From Bacillus nitratireducens (GTDB lineage Bacteria; Bacillota; Bacilli; Bacillales; Bacillaceae_G): a DNA stretch of 64,000 nucleotides. Made by a program: the position numbers and the translations under genes. Positions 26,321 through 35,225 of this stretch are shown in pieces. Numbering within the stretch: the stretch's first letter is position 1; every line of letters starts with the position of its first letter. The notes under the pieces were generated by a model that searched no databases, had not been told where the DNA came from, and saw nothing but the letters and a program-made list of their open reading frames with translations. The stretch spans positions 62,001 through 126,000 of the forward strand of contig NZ_MAOC01000020.1 of the NCBI RefSeq assembly GCF_001884135.1. The letters are read 5' to 3'.

Positions 26321-26415
26321 TTTATCCCACAGTAACGGTCCGTAAAAGCCTGGTTGGTGCGGGCTAATAATCAGTGTGGGATAGATACCCCTTACTGACT
26401 AAAATTTCACTTTAT
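26321..26415 (+). repeat. bcr1-like repeat, internally deleted copy
   Basis: 95 bp bounded by TTTAT at 26321-26325 and 26411-26415. Both ends match the full copies (TTTATCCC start, GGGCTAATAATCAGTG and AATTTCACTTTAT end), but about 65 bp of the centre is missing. Same orientation as the copy at 50586. Confidence 0.75.
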
Positions 26416-26619
26416 CCTATTTAACAATATAACTCATATGGTAATAGTACATATGGTGAAGTTTTGTATAATTTGTGAAAAATATGCCATTTTTATGAAC
26501 GAAATGTTAGAAAAATCAATTTTGTTACAAAAAGTTGAAATTGAAGTATTTTAAAAGAAAAAGGTTTATAATAAAAATATAACTAATAACAACATTACTA
26601 ATTATAAGGAAGTGTAACT
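26416..26619. other. Intergenic stretch before the 53-aa membrane protein
   Basis: AT-rich, no ORF. Two CATATG copies separated by nine bases (around 26434-26455) form a loose palindrome of unknown use. TATAAT at 26567-26572 is a possible -10 for the next gene, but no good -35 is correctly spaced. Confidence 0.4.
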
Positions 26620-26781
26620 ATGAGTACTGTAACAATCGTATATGGTATTATTCTTTCTACAATTATTGTTTTATTTATTGTCGGGGTTTCACGTTATATT
26701 CATAAATGGAAAGAAGGCGTTGCGAAATTAAATCACATTGAAGAAGAACTTAGTGATTTAATGTTACATCATGGTAAGTAA
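26620..26781 (+). CDS. Small single-helix membrane protein (DUF4083-like)
   Basis: 53 residues: a hydrophobic helix (about 5-25), then a basic then acidic cytoplasmic tail (YIHKWKEG, HIEEELSDLM). AAGGAAGTG precedes the ATG. It resembles the small DUF4083 proteins of bacilli, but the family call is tentative. Monocistronic, with its own terminator. Confidence 0.65.
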   Translation: MSTVTIVYGIILSTIIVLFIVGVSRYIHKWKEGVAKLNHIEEELSDLMLHHGK

Positions 26782-26820
26782 AAAGTTTATTTTTTAACTG
26801 AAAAATGTGAAGAATATCAC

Positions 26821-26856
26821 AAAACATGCTGTCGTAATGAAAGCATGTTTTTTTGT
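26821..26856 (+). terminator. Terminator after the small membrane protein gene
   Basis: Stem AAACATGCT / AGCATGTTT with an 11-base loop and TTTTTTT tail. Confidence 0.85.
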
Positions 26857-26942
26857 TATGTTGTTAATAGGCACATTCCTAAAAAAATCCCATACGATAC
26901 AGTGTGAAATCAGAAATGTTCGGAGCGGGAAAGAGGGATAAA

Positions 26943-27578
26943 ATGAGTAATTCAGGTTATGTTACAGATAATAAAAATTTAAAGAAAAGCTCAGGAACGC
27001 CAAATCTTTTCTTTGATTCAAGAAAGAATGTCTTTTTTAAAAGAGATGAGAAAAATGTTGCGTATGAAGTAACGTCAACACAATTACCGGCGATGATTGG
27101 AGGAGCCTTTGTTGATTTGTTTATGACGAAGGGGCATATGCGAGAACCACATTGGCATCCGAATGCTTGGGAATTAGATGTTGTTGTCTCAGGGGAAGCC
27201 GTTACTTCTATATTAAATCCTGAAACGAATCAATTGCAAAATTATCATTTGAAAGCGGGGCAAACGGTCTTTATTCCAATGGGATGGTGGCACTGGATCA
27301 CGGCCGTAACAGAGGAAGTACAGTTACATTTATTCTTCAATAACGATCAGTTTGAAACAGCAGAAGGATCAGACATACTTAGATTAACACCGCCAGAAGT
27401 ATTTCAAGCTGCATACGGTGTAAGTGCAGAAAAATTGGGAAAGGATCTTTCGCCAATTAAGGAGTCAGTTGTAATTGGTCCTCCTAACTCAAATCGACTA
27501 AATAGCGTTAAAGAAAGTGACGACTCAAATATAGTTGTTACGTTAAATGGACACATAACATCATGTGAAATAGAGTAA
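26943..27578 (+). CDS. Cupin-domain protein, oxalate decarboxylase-like
   Basis: 211 residues with a single germin-type cupin: HWHPNAWELDVVVSGEA (metal ligands His, His, Glu) and, later, FIPMGWWHWI with the fourth His. Classical oxalate decarboxylases have two cupins, so this single-domain form is a different enzyme or a binding protein. A GTG at 26904 is in frame, but AGAGGG just before the ATG at 26943 fixes the start. Confidence 0.78.
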   Translation: MSNSGYVTDNKNLKKSSGTPNLFFDSRKNVFFKRDEKNVAYEVTSTQLPAMIGGAFVDLFMTKGHMREPHWHPNAWELDVVVSGEAVTSILNPETNQLQNYHLKAGQTVFIPMGWWHWITAVTEEVQLHLFFNNDQFETAEGSDILRLTPPEVFQAAYGVSAEKLGKDLSPIKESVVIGPPNSNRLNSVKESDDSNIVVTLNGHITSCEIE

Positions 27579-27612
27579 CTCTTTCTTTTTTTAGGAAGAG
27601 TTACTCTATTTT
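27568..27612 (+). terminator. Terminator after the cupin gene
   Basis: Perfect 16-bp stem (27568-27583 with 27596-27611); T-runs in the loop and after. It begins inside the last codons of the gene. Confidence 0.85.
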
Positions 27613-27678
27613 GTATAATTTTGTATTTTTATTCGTTATAATTATTATATAGAAGGGAATTTCTAGAGGGGGCATATT

Positions 27679-28770
27679 GTGAACATATTAAAGATTATAG
27701 GAATTGTTGCAGGAGTGATTATAGTAGCCGTTATAGCTTTCTTTGTCATTATGAGATATTATTTGTCGAAAGAAGATCCTAATTACGTATTAAATTACAT
27801 AAAAGAACATAAAGGTGATGAATCACTTTCATTACTAATTAGAAGAAATGGCGAAGTAGTAACATCTGTAAATGAAAATAAAAAATTGCCATTAGCGAGT
27901 ACGGCAAAAATCGTAATAGCAGTTGAATTTGCTAAACAAGTGTCAGAAGGAAAAGTAAGTCGTGATGAACAAATTTCATTGCAGGAACTAGAAAAATATT
28001 ACGTTAAAAACACGGATGGTGGAGCGCATCCTGCGTGGTTAGAAGATGCCAAAGCTAGAGAGTTAGTGAAAAATGAACACATCGCTTTAGAAGAAGTCGC
28101 TAAAGGGATGATTCATTATAGTTCTAATGCAAATACAACATATTTGTTAGATAAGCTTGGAATAGAAAGAGTAAATGAAAGTATAAAAGAGTTAGAGCTT
28201 ACTAGTCATGACAAGTTCACGTCGTATACTGCTTCACTATATATGAGAGGGTATGTAGAAAAAGAGCTTCATCAGCCAGAAAATCAATCGTTAGAAATGA
28301 TACGTAACATGTCAAAGGATGAGTATAATAAACATGTGTTACAAATTCATGAATGGATGAAAGATGAAGAAGAATGGAAAAAAAGGGATATCCCATTAAA
28401 AGTAGATATGGAATTTCAGCGAATTTGGTCAGATCGATTAGTGGGTGCAAACGCTAAAGACTATATGAGTATAATGAAAAAGATAAATAGTAGAAATTAT
28501 TTTCCAAAATCAATGCAAGAAGAAATCGAGAATATTTTCAAAGGAACAGTTAATAATAGTAAGTTAGAATACGCTGGTCAAAAAGGTGGCTCTACCGCAT
28601 TCGTATTGACAAAAAGTTTGTATACTACAGATAAGAAGGGGAATAAGGTAGAAGTTGTAATTATGTTTAACGATATAGAAGATCAAGTTGCATACCAAAA
28701 GCTGAGAAATAATATAGATTATTTTATTCAAGATACTATAACAGATGAAGAGTTTAGAAGGAGATTATAA
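27679..28770 (+). CDS. Membrane-anchored class A beta-lactamase-like serine hydrolase
   Basis: 363 residues. N-terminal membrane anchor (about 5-27), then the penicillin-recognising fold: STAK (catalytic Ser74, Lys77), SSN near 148 in place of SDN, and KGG near 302. These are the three active-site motifs of the superfamily. A role in antibiotic resistance is not implied; wall-related esterase or peptidase work is as likely. SD AGAGGGGG before the GTG/ATG-like start. Isolated gene with its own terminator. Confidence 0.8.
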   Translation: MNILKIIGIVAGVIIVAVIAFFVIMRYYLSKEDPNYVLNYIKEHKGDESLSLLIRRNGEVVTSVNENKKLPLASTAKIVIAVEFAKQVSEGKVSRDEQISLQELEKYYVKNTDGGAHPAWLEDAKARELVKNEHIALEEVAKGMIHYSSNANTTYLLDKLGIERVNESIKELELTSHDKFTSYTASLYMRGYVEKELHQPENQSLEMIRNMSKDEYNKHVLQIHEWMKDEEEWKKRDIPLKVDMEFQRIWSDRLVGANAKDYMSIMKKINSRNYFPKSMQEEIENIFKGTVNNSKLEYAGQKGGSTAFVLTKSLYTTDKKGNKVEVVIMFNDIEDQVAYQKLRNNIDYFIQDTITDEEFRRRL

Positions 28771-28793
28771 CGAAATAATTTTATTATGTAAAC

Positions 28794-28826
28794 AAGGGCG
28801 CTTTTTAGAAAGCGTCCTTTTTCTTT
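28794..28826 (+). terminator. Terminator
   Basis: 11-bp stem with one G-U pair (28794-28804 with 28809-28819), TTAG loop and T-rich tail. Confidence 0.8.
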
Positions 28827-28892
28827 TCATAATACAGGATTTCTTATTTACTTCATTGAATATAGATTGAAAATAAGAAGGGAAGTTGAAAA

Positions 28893-29468
28893 ATGACCAC
28901 AATATATTTCGTTCGCCATGCCCACTCTACATATACAAAAGAAGAACGTGAAAGGCCTTTATCTGAAAAAGGTTTGTTAGATACGCAGCATGTAACACGC
29001 TTATTAAAAGATAAACATATTGATGTTGTGATTTCTAGTCCGTACAAAAGGGCAATGCAAACTGTGCAAGGGATTGCGAATACATATAATTTATCAATAC
29101 AACTGGAAGAGGATTTAAGAGAGAGGTTATTAAGTAAAGAGCCAGTAACAGATTTTAACGATGCTATTCAGAAAGTGTGGGAAGACTGGATTTTTGCATA
29201 CGAAGGTGGGGAATCAAGTAATATAGCGCAAAGGCGTGCTGTAATATGTATGCAAAGTATATTAAGAAAATATAAAGATAAGAATATTGTAATAGGTACT
29301 CATGGGAATATTATGGTATTACTAATGAATTATTTTGATTCGAAATATGATTTTCAGTTTTGGAAAACACTTCATATGCCTGATGTGTATAAATTAACTT
29401 TTGATAATAATCGTTTCATTTCTGCTGAAAGAGTAGAGAAAACAGGTCATCGGATAAACATTTTGTAA
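28893..29468 (+). CDS. Histidine phosphatase family protein
   Basis: 191 residues. The phosphohistidine motif is FVRHAHS (His9), the partner His is in GTHGN (about 137), and the family's ERPLSEKG stretch follows the first motif. It is a phosphoglycerate-mutase-like phosphatase of unknown substrate. AAGGGAAG precedes the ATG. Isolated. Confidence 0.85.
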   Translation: MTTIYFVRHAHSTYTKEERERPLSEKGLLDTQHVTRLLKDKHIDVVISSPYKRAMQTVQGIANTYNLSIQLEEDLRERLLSKEPVTDFNDAIQKVWEDWIFAYEGGESSNIAQRRAVICMQSILRKYKDKNIVIGTHGNIMVLLMNYFDSKYDFQFWKTLHMPDVYKLTFDNNRFISAERVEKTGHRINIL

Positions 29469-29557
29469 AAGTTTATCAAAAAAAGAGGAAAGAGAGAAGG
29501 TATTGTAGAAGTATGACTTTGTAACATAAAAAATATTGGTTAAAGGAGGCTGTTTAC

Positions 29558-29932
29558 ATGTTTGAGAAAGAGAAAGAAGGGCTTATTGAAGTTCACAACG
29601 TATATGAAATCGCACCAGCAGATGGAGCAATTATAGGTATGGCAACGGAAGAAGAAATGGAGATTGCTGCTGAACTAGAGTTACAGTACTATGCCCATTC
29701 TCGTTTATTAGAAGCAAATATTCAGTTAGACGGTTCCTCCTATAAAGAGTTACTTCAGGAGTTCCAGGAGTACGAAAGAAAATCAATGAACTTTTGGAGA
29801 GCAATACATAAACGTTTAGCTGTGCCATGGGCATGGGTATTACGTATTGATGTTGCGAATGGTCCTATATATGTAAGCAATGGGAGTTCGTATTATGAAG
29901 AAGTTGATGATGACGAAGAAGACTATGAATAG
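29558..29932 (+). CDS. Conserved hypothetical acidic protein
   Basis: 124 residues, no signal or membrane helix, with a strongly acidic C terminus (YYEEVDDDEEDYE). AAAGGAGG precedes the ATG at eight bases, so expression looks strong. No family recognised. Isolated gene. Confidence 0.7.
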   Translation: MFEKEKEGLIEVHNVYEIAPADGAIIGMATEEEMEIAAELELQYYAHSRLLEANIQLDGSSYKELLQEFQEYERKSMNFWRAIHKRLAVPWAWVLRIDVANGPIYVSNGSSYYEEVDDDEEDYE

Positions 29933-29938
29933 ATAAGT

Positions 29939-29969
29939 AAGGAAGCAACTTCAGTTGCTTCCTTTTTTT
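29939..29969. terminator. Terminator overlapping the 3' end of the converging gene
   Basis: Stem GGAAGCAACT / AGTTGCTTCC with a two-base loop and a 7-T run on the plus strand. The stop codon of the minus-strand hydrolase gene (29951-29953) lies inside the hairpin, so the two genes share it. Confidence 0.85.
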
Positions 29970-30832
29970 ATTGACAATGAGTGAATGGCTTCAATGATAG
30001 TATCTGGGCGATCATTTTCTATCCCATGACTAGCATGTTCAGCCAAAATATATTGGCTATTTATTGAGAGATTTAGTTGTTCACGAATAAGTTCTTGCCA
30101 CATATCTTCAAGTTGTGTAGCTTCTTCTTTTGGCATACCGCCCTCAATCAATTGAGCAACAGAATATTGGGGATCTCTACCGATAACGATTAATGGTATT
30201 TCTAATGCTTTATGTTGTTTTTTTATTGAGCGAGCGCAATATTTCCACTCGGACAGTTCAGCAGCTGTCGCTTTATATAAGGAAGGAGATGTGGAAAATT
30301 TGATATGCTGTGTTGTTGCATTGACGAGCATAGATTTTAGTTCATTATAAAGTGCGTCTGCATCCATGTTGGAGTAAGTATGATATTTTTGTAGCCACAT
30401 ATCATCAGAATCAGTTTGATCAGAAACTGGTAAATGCAGTTCATCTAATCGGTGTAAGTTCATGGAAGTAGAATCAACTAAAAGAAGTGCTTGCAGCCTA
30501 TCTTCATGTAACATTGCAAAATGTTGTGCGCATAAACCTCCATAGGAATGACCGATTAAAATGATTGGCTCATAAATATCTAGTTCATGTAGTAACATAT
30601 GTAGTTCTTTTACGACTTGCATTGTTGTACGTGGATTAGTTCCTAGCTCGCTTTTTCCATAACCTGGGCGATGATATGAAATGACTGTAAATTTTTGTGA
30701 AAGCTTTTCTATAATAGGAAGCCAATCATAAAATGAGCATCCCATTCCTGTTTGAATGACTACAGTTTGTTTACTGCTACCTCTCATATATACTTCTACA
30801 GTTTTTCCAAATATCTCTACTGATCTATTAAT
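29951..30832 (-). CDS. Alpha/beta hydrolase, probable AUU start
   Basis: About 293 residues. Oxyanion GMGCSFYDW, nucleophile elbow GHSYGG, and a late His in ILAEHASHGIEND give a standard alpha/beta hydrolase. No ATG, GTG or TTG lies near an SD: a GTG at 30883 is in frame but sits inside the upstream gene with no SD. AGGGGG at 30845-30840, right at the stop of the upstream gene, stands seven bases before an ATT at 30832-30830, the best start by spacing. Third gene of the MarR operon. Confidence 0.72.
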   Translation of the reverse strand: MNRSVEIFGKTVEVYMRGSSKQTVVIQTGMGCSFYDWLPIIEKLSQKFTVISYHRPGYGKSELGTNPRTTMQVVKELHMLLHELDIYEPIILIGHSYGGLCAQHFAMLHEDRLQALLLVDSTSMNLHRLDELHLPVSDQTDSDDMWLQKYHTYSNMDADALYNELKSMLVNATTQHIKFSTSPSLYKATAAELSEWKYCARSIKKQHKALEIPLIVIGRDPQYSVAQLIEGGMPKEEATQLEDMWQELIREQLNLSINSQYILAEHASHGIENDRPDTIIEAIHSLSIKKGSN

Positions 30833-30843
30833 AGTAATTCCCC

Positions 30844-31173
30844 CTAAGCTTGAAATACTTTTTGGCAAGTAAAGGCGATACACCAGGCGACTATGCCAAA
30901 GAGTATAGATGTACTAAGTGAAAAGGAGTTCTTTAAACCGATATAAACAATAAATAATAGTAGTGCAGATGCAGGAAATCCATATAATACGCCTAAAGCG
31001 AATTGACTTAATTCTTGTTTACTCCCACCTTCGAAAGAAATCCAAAATAAACTAAGTAAACTAATAAGAGGAAGGGCTGCGATAAAGCCACCAAGCGTAC
31101 TAAAATATTTGGCAAATTCGGTTACACCCCCAATAATGAGGGCGGAGACGATGACCTTAACGAGGAAATGCAT
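30844..31173 (-). CDS. DUF3147-like small membrane protein
   Basis: 109 residues with four hydrophobic segments; KVIVSALIIGGVTEFAKYF and GGFIAALPLISLLSLFWI follow the DUF3147 pattern. Unknown role. It overlaps the MarR gene by 17 bases and is followed by the hydrolase. Confidence 0.72.
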   Translation of the reverse strand: MHFLVKVIVSALIIGGVTEFAKYFSTLGGFIAALPLISLLSLFWISFEGGSKQELSQFALGVLYGFPASALLLFIVYIGLKNSFSLSTSILFGIVAWCIAFTCQKVFQA

Positions 31174-31567
31174 ATTTTGCCTCCTTAGCTAATAACGAAA
31201 AGGCTTTTTCTATTAGTTGTTGCTCTTCTTTTGATAACTGTGATTCTAATATTTGTATCTTTTCTTTGTCTAGCAAAGTATGCTTTTCTAATGCTTCAAT
31301 TCCTTCTGTCGATAGTGTAAGATTCACAACTCGTTCATCTTGTTTATTTCTTTCTTTAATAATAAATCCTTTTTGAATAAGGCGTTTTACATGTTCGGAC
31401 GCTGTGTTATGAGATAAACCAAGTTCAGAAGCAATTTTTCCAATTGTTATATCTTTCTCTCGGGAAGTGATTTGTAAAATACGAATTGCTTGATGAGTAA
31501 GATTGTCTTCATATTCATAGCGTAAGTGGTAGTAGATTGTCTCCCAATGTGGATTAATGTCTTTCAT
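31157..31567 (-). CDS. MarR family transcriptional regulator
   Basis: 136 residues with a winged helix: ITIGKIASELGLSHNTASEH, VKRLIQKGFIIKERNKQDERVVNLTLSTEG is the typical recognition helix and wing. First gene of a three-gene operon with a membrane protein and a hydrolase. A TATAAT-like -10 lies upstream (about 31600 on the minus strand). Autoregulation is likely from the family. Confidence 0.87.
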   Translation of the reverse strand: MKDINPHWETIYYHLRYEYEDNLTHQAIRILQITSREKDITIGKIASELGLSHNTASEHVKRLIQKGFIIKERNKQDERVVNLTLSTEGIEALEKHTLLDKEKIQILESQLSKEEQQLIEKAFSLLAKEAKYAFPR

Positions 31568-31733
31568 ATTATAATTCCCCTCGATTTTTATGTCGTATTA
31601 TAAGATATATTCGCTTTGTAAGAATTAAAATCCTGTTATTTTCATAATAAATGTTGAAAAAGTTTATTTTTATTGAAATATAAGGTAATCTATGTGTAAA
31701 GGTATACATTTAGCAAGAGAGAGGATGATAGCT

Positions 31734-32519
31734 GTGAATACATTTAAATGGATTAGTCATGAAAAGATGTATGTAGATCAAATACATGTTGAAAAATGTG
31801 GTCCTCTTTCAGTCGGCGTATATGGAGGAAATCAAGAGAGTGATGCATATGAAAGAGGAGATGCAGTGCTAGCTTGGTGGGATCCGAATTTAGAATTTGA
31901 ATTTGTTATGATTTTTGATACACACCACAAAACGAAAAATATCCATTATATAATAGAAGCAATTTCAGAAAGAAAAGAGAAACTAAAAGAATTATTTTCA
32001 TACCCAATCCATTTAGCTTTTCATCATACACATATGTATTTATTAGCGTTATTTACAGATGAGCTCTTTATCGAGAAATGTGACCAAGATGATGAGGAAC
32101 TTGCATGTTTAATTTGTTTACGAAAAGGCGAGTTCTTATATTGGCTATCAGTTGGTGATTGCTTCGCGTATTTATTCCATTCAGAGCAAACGAAAAATGG
32201 AAAAGGTAGGCTAAATAAGCGTAAGAACTATGAATATATAGGAAGAAAAAATGTTTTTGCAGCGAATACACCTTGTTTTACATCAGGGGTAAGGGGATTA
32301 GAAAAAGGTCAGAATCACATTGTAATGGCAACGGATGGTATTTTAGAGTGTGATAAACTAAAGTTTGATGATGATCAATCTTTAGTAGAAATATTACACG
32401 ACGGAACTTGTTTACAGATTGAGCCTGTATTAACAAATGTACTTCAGTGGAAAGGTAGAGATTGTGCCACTATTATTGGCTGGTCCATCGATACTGAAAA
32501 TAGACAATGTGCCAATTAA
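31734..32519 (+). CDS. PP2C-family protein phosphatase
   Basis: 261 residues. PP2C motifs are degenerate but in order: LSVGDCFAYLF, VMATDGILEC and RDCATIIGW, where Asp residues bind metal. The N-terminal first motif is less clear, so activity is uncertain. Start: AGAGAGG at 31718-31724 fits GTG 31734; ATG 31725 is too close and ATG 31692 has no SD. Isolated gene. Confidence 0.72.
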   Translation: MNTFKWISHEKMYVDQIHVEKCGPLSVGVYGGNQESDAYERGDAVLAWWDPNLEFEFVMIFDTHHKTKNIHYIIEAISERKEKLKELFSYPIHLAFHHTHMYLLALFTDELFIEKCDQDDEELACLICLRKGEFLYWLSVGDCFAYLFHSEQTKNGKGRLNKRKNYEYIGRKNVFAANTPCFTSGVRGLEKGQNHIVMATDGILECDKLKFDDDQSLVEILHDGTCLQIEPVLTNVLQWKGRDCATIIGWSIDTENRQCAN

Positions 32520-32529
32520 TAAATGAAAG

Positions 32530-32565
32530 AGAGTTCAAGTTTTTTTGTCCTTGAACTCTTTTTTG
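32530..32565 (+). terminator. Terminator between converging genes
   Basis: Stem AGAGTTCAAG / CTTGAACTCT with a 10-base loop and T-run. Confidence 0.85.
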
Positions 32566-34389
32566 TTAAGCAATATGAATATGATACGTTTTTAACCATT
32601 CATTTACTTGTAGCATATACTCCATAGCACTTCTTGCTTCAAAATTGGTAATCTCTTTGTTACTTTGATCGGCAATAGCAAGTAATGTGGAATGATTAAT
32701 AAGTGAGAAAATAGGATTGTTTTTATTACTGCACATGTCGAGTGATAAATGACGGATTGTTTGTAAATAATGTGGATCTTGTGAAGTTGGATAAGCACTT
32801 TTTCTTCTATTTCGTACGTCATCAGGTAAAGCTGGTTTCAGTGCTCTACGTAAAATGCCTTTTTCAATATTATCAATGCTTTTTATGTTGAAAGGAACAT
32901 TCCACAAATATTCAACTAATCTATAATCGCAAAATGGTACACGAACTTCAAATCCTACAGCCATACTCATACGGTCTTTACGGTCGAGTAAGAACGGAAG
33001 GAATCTCGTTAAAAATAAATAAAACATTTGACGTTGTTTCGCGGATTTTTTACTTTCCCCTTCAAGAGTAGGTACTTCAAGAGCAGCCTCATGGAATCGT
33101 TTATTAACATAATGCTCAGGATTACATTGATTTGTTACTTCGCTTAATAATAGAGAAGATGTGTTTTTCCAGTTTGTTAACCACGGAAACTTATCTACAT
33201 ATAATAGTTCTTCTTGATGAAACCAAGGATATCCCCCGAATACTTCATCAGCAGATTCTCCAGATAAAGCTACGGTTGCATCTTTTTTCATTTCGCAAAA
33301 TAGTAAATATAGTGAAGTTTCCATTTCGCCAGCACTCGGTAAATCTTTTGCACGGAGGGGAACGAATAAGTGATTTGCTAACTCTTCAGCATTCACAATA
33401 ATATCATGGTGCGATGTCCCTACATGTTCAGAAACGCGTTTTACCCAAGGAGCATCTAAACCAGTACGTGCAAATGTCAGCTCGAAATCTTTTGCGCTAT
33501 TTACAAAATCAACGGAATACGTATGAAGTGTTTTATTTTCCGCTGCAAATTCTTTACCCGCTAGTGCAGTAATACCGCTAGAGTCTAATCCGCCTGATAA
33601 CATACAGACGAGAGGAACATCGGCAATTAATTGTCTTTTTACTGTATCTTGTAAAATAGATAAAATATGTGATGATGTATCTTCAGTAGAATCTGTATGA
33701 ATTTTACTTTCTAAATTCCAATACTTTTGAACTACTTTGTTATCACGTGTGAATGTTATAGAGTGTCCAGCACGAACTTCTTGAATATGTTTAAAGACGC
33801 CACATCCTGGAGTTCGAAATAAGCCTAATCCAAATATTTCATTTATGCCGTCCGCATCAATTTCAGCAGGAATAGATGGATGAGCTAGTAGTGCCTTTAT
33901 TTCAGATCCGAAAATAATACTGTCATTTCTTTCTGTATAAAAGAGTGGCTTTACGCCTAAATGATCGCGTGCTAAAAACAGTTGTTGCTTTTGATCATCC
34001 CATAAGGCGAAAGCGAAAATTCCGTTTAAATGTTGTACGCAATCTTCTTTCCATTCTAAATAAGCATGTAGTAATACTTCTGTATCTGAATGCGTTTCAA
34101 ATGCATGACCACATTTTCGAAGTTGTTCTCTCAGCTCACGGAAATTATAAATTTCTCCATTATAAGTAAGAGCATACGTATAATCACCAGCACGAAATAT
34201 CTTCGGCTGTGTCCCACCTTCTGGATCAATAACAATTAAACGTCGGTGTGCAAAGGCCGCACGAGGTGAAAACCAAAATCCTTCAGCATCAGGTCCACGA
34301 TGCCCAATACTATTTGCCATCTTTTCTAAAATAACATGTTGATTTGAAAGGTCCTTTTTCCAATCTACCCAACCTGTAATTCCACACAT
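32566..34389 (-). CDS. asnB: Glutamine-hydrolysing asparagine synthetase
   Basis: 607 residues. MCGITGW puts the catalytic Cys at position 2 after Met removal; RGPDAEGFW, NGEIYN and SDTEV form the glutaminase domain (about 1-190). The synthetase domain has the PP loop LSGGLDSSG (about 265). It makes asparagine from aspartate, ATP and glutamine. The length is near B. subtilis AsnO/YisO, so the symbol is approximate. Monocistronic. Confidence 0.92.
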   Translation of the reverse strand: MCGITGWVDWKKDLSNQHVILEKMANSIGHRGPDAEGFWFSPRAAFAHRRLIVIDPEGGTQPKIFRAGDYTYALTYNGEIYNFRELREQLRKCGHAFETHSDTEVLLHAYLEWKEDCVQHLNGIFAFALWDDQKQQLFLARDHLGVKPLFYTERNDSIIFGSEIKALLAHPSIPAEIDADGINEIFGLGLFRTPGCGVFKHIQEVRAGHSITFTRDNKVVQKYWNLESKIHTDSTEDTSSHILSILQDTVKRQLIADVPLVCMLSGGLDSSGITALAGKEFAAENKTLHTYSVDFVNSAKDFELTFARTGLDAPWVKRVSEHVGTSHHDIIVNAEELANHLFVPLRAKDLPSAGEMETSLYLLFCEMKKDATVALSGESADEVFGGYPWFHQEELLYVDKFPWLTNWKNTSSLLLSEVTNQCNPEHYVNKRFHEAALEVPTLEGESKKSAKQRQMFYLFLTRFLPFLLDRKDRMSMAVGFEVRVPFCDYRLVEYLWNVPFNIKSIDNIEKGILRRALKPALPDDVRNRRKSAYPTSQDPHYLQTIRHLSLDMCSNKNNPIFSLINHSTLLAIADQSNKEITNFEARSAMEYMLQVNEWLKTYHIHIA

Positions 34390-34620
34390 ACATATCTCAT
34401 CTCCTAATTTAAAATTATAAAAGTAGATTAATTAAATGAAATGTACACCAGGTTAAAGAGTGTTTGCATAAATAGTGTACTACACTAATTGAATTACAGA
34501 CTTGAGAAAATTTTCTTCAAGCTTATATTTATATGAGACAATGGATAAGGAAAAGTATCCCATTACATACAAAAAATAAAAAAAGATGAGAGAAAAAAAT
34601 TTCCAAAACGTTATATAGGG

Positions 34621-34636
34621 TGTAAAAGCTTTTACA
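34621..34636. promoter_or_regulatory. 16-bp perfect palindrome before the ECF sigma gene
   Basis: TGTAAAAGCTTTTACA lies 22 bases before the sigma ATG. It could be an operator or a leader hairpin; it is not followed by a T-run on either strand. The 269-bp gap around it otherwise shows only AT-rich sequence. Confidence 0.5.
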
Positions 34637-34658
34637 AAAAAATAAGGGGACTCGCTAC

Positions 34659-35225
34659 ATGAAATCAAATGAGAAAAATTTTATAAAAAGATTACAGCGG
34701 CAAAAAGAAGATGCGCTAGAATTTGTTGTCGATACATACTTACCGCTCATAAAGGGGATAACGCACAAAGTTCTTCTTTCAGTTCAAAATGATGGACTCA
34801 TTGAGGAATGTGTAAATGATATATTTCTTTCCATTTGGAATAACGCAAATAAGTTTCATGGAGAGCCGAGTGATTTTAAAAAATGGATTGCAGCGATTGC
34901 AAAGTTTAAGGCAATTGATTATTACCGGAAAGCGACTAAAAAAGTAGAAATCATTTCAGATGAGTTTCATATAAGTACGGAAAAATCGGCAGAAGACGAA
35001 TTAATTCTTATGGAAGATAGGGAAGAGTTATTGAAGCTTATTAATCAATTGGAACCGTTAGATCAAAAAGTATTCATTATGAAATATCTTCTCGGTATGA
35101 AGACAGAGGAAATAGGAGACAAGTTAGGATTAACCAGGGCGGCGATCGATAATCGAGTGTACCGTGGAAAAAAGAAACTACAACAAAATGCTACGAATAT
35201 TAGTTTTGGAGGTAGTGCAATATGA
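34659..35225 (+). CDS. ECF-type RNA polymerase sigma factor
   Basis: 188 residues: region 2 (VNDIFLSIWNNANKFHGEPSDFKKWIAAIAKFKAIDYYRK) and region 4 (LEPLDQKVFIMKYLLGMKTEEIGDKLGLTRAAIDNRVYRGKKKL). SD AAGGGG. Overlaps the next gene, its likely membrane anti-sigma factor, by four bases. Target genes are not visible; autoregulation is typical. Confidence 0.88.
   Translation: MKSNEKNFIKRLQRQKEDALEFVVDTYLPLIKGITHKVLLSVQNDGLIEECVNDIFLSIWNNANKFHGEPSDFKKWIAAIAKFKAIDYYRKATKKVEIISDEFHISTEKSAEDELILMEDREELLKLINQLEPLDQKVFIMKYLLGMKTEEIGDKLGLTRAAIDNRVYRGKKKLQQNATNISFGGSAI

Noticed and set aside
26434-26455. Two CATATG copies considered as a PlcR box
   Set aside because: The spacing is one base too long and the inner positions do not fit the PlcR consensus.
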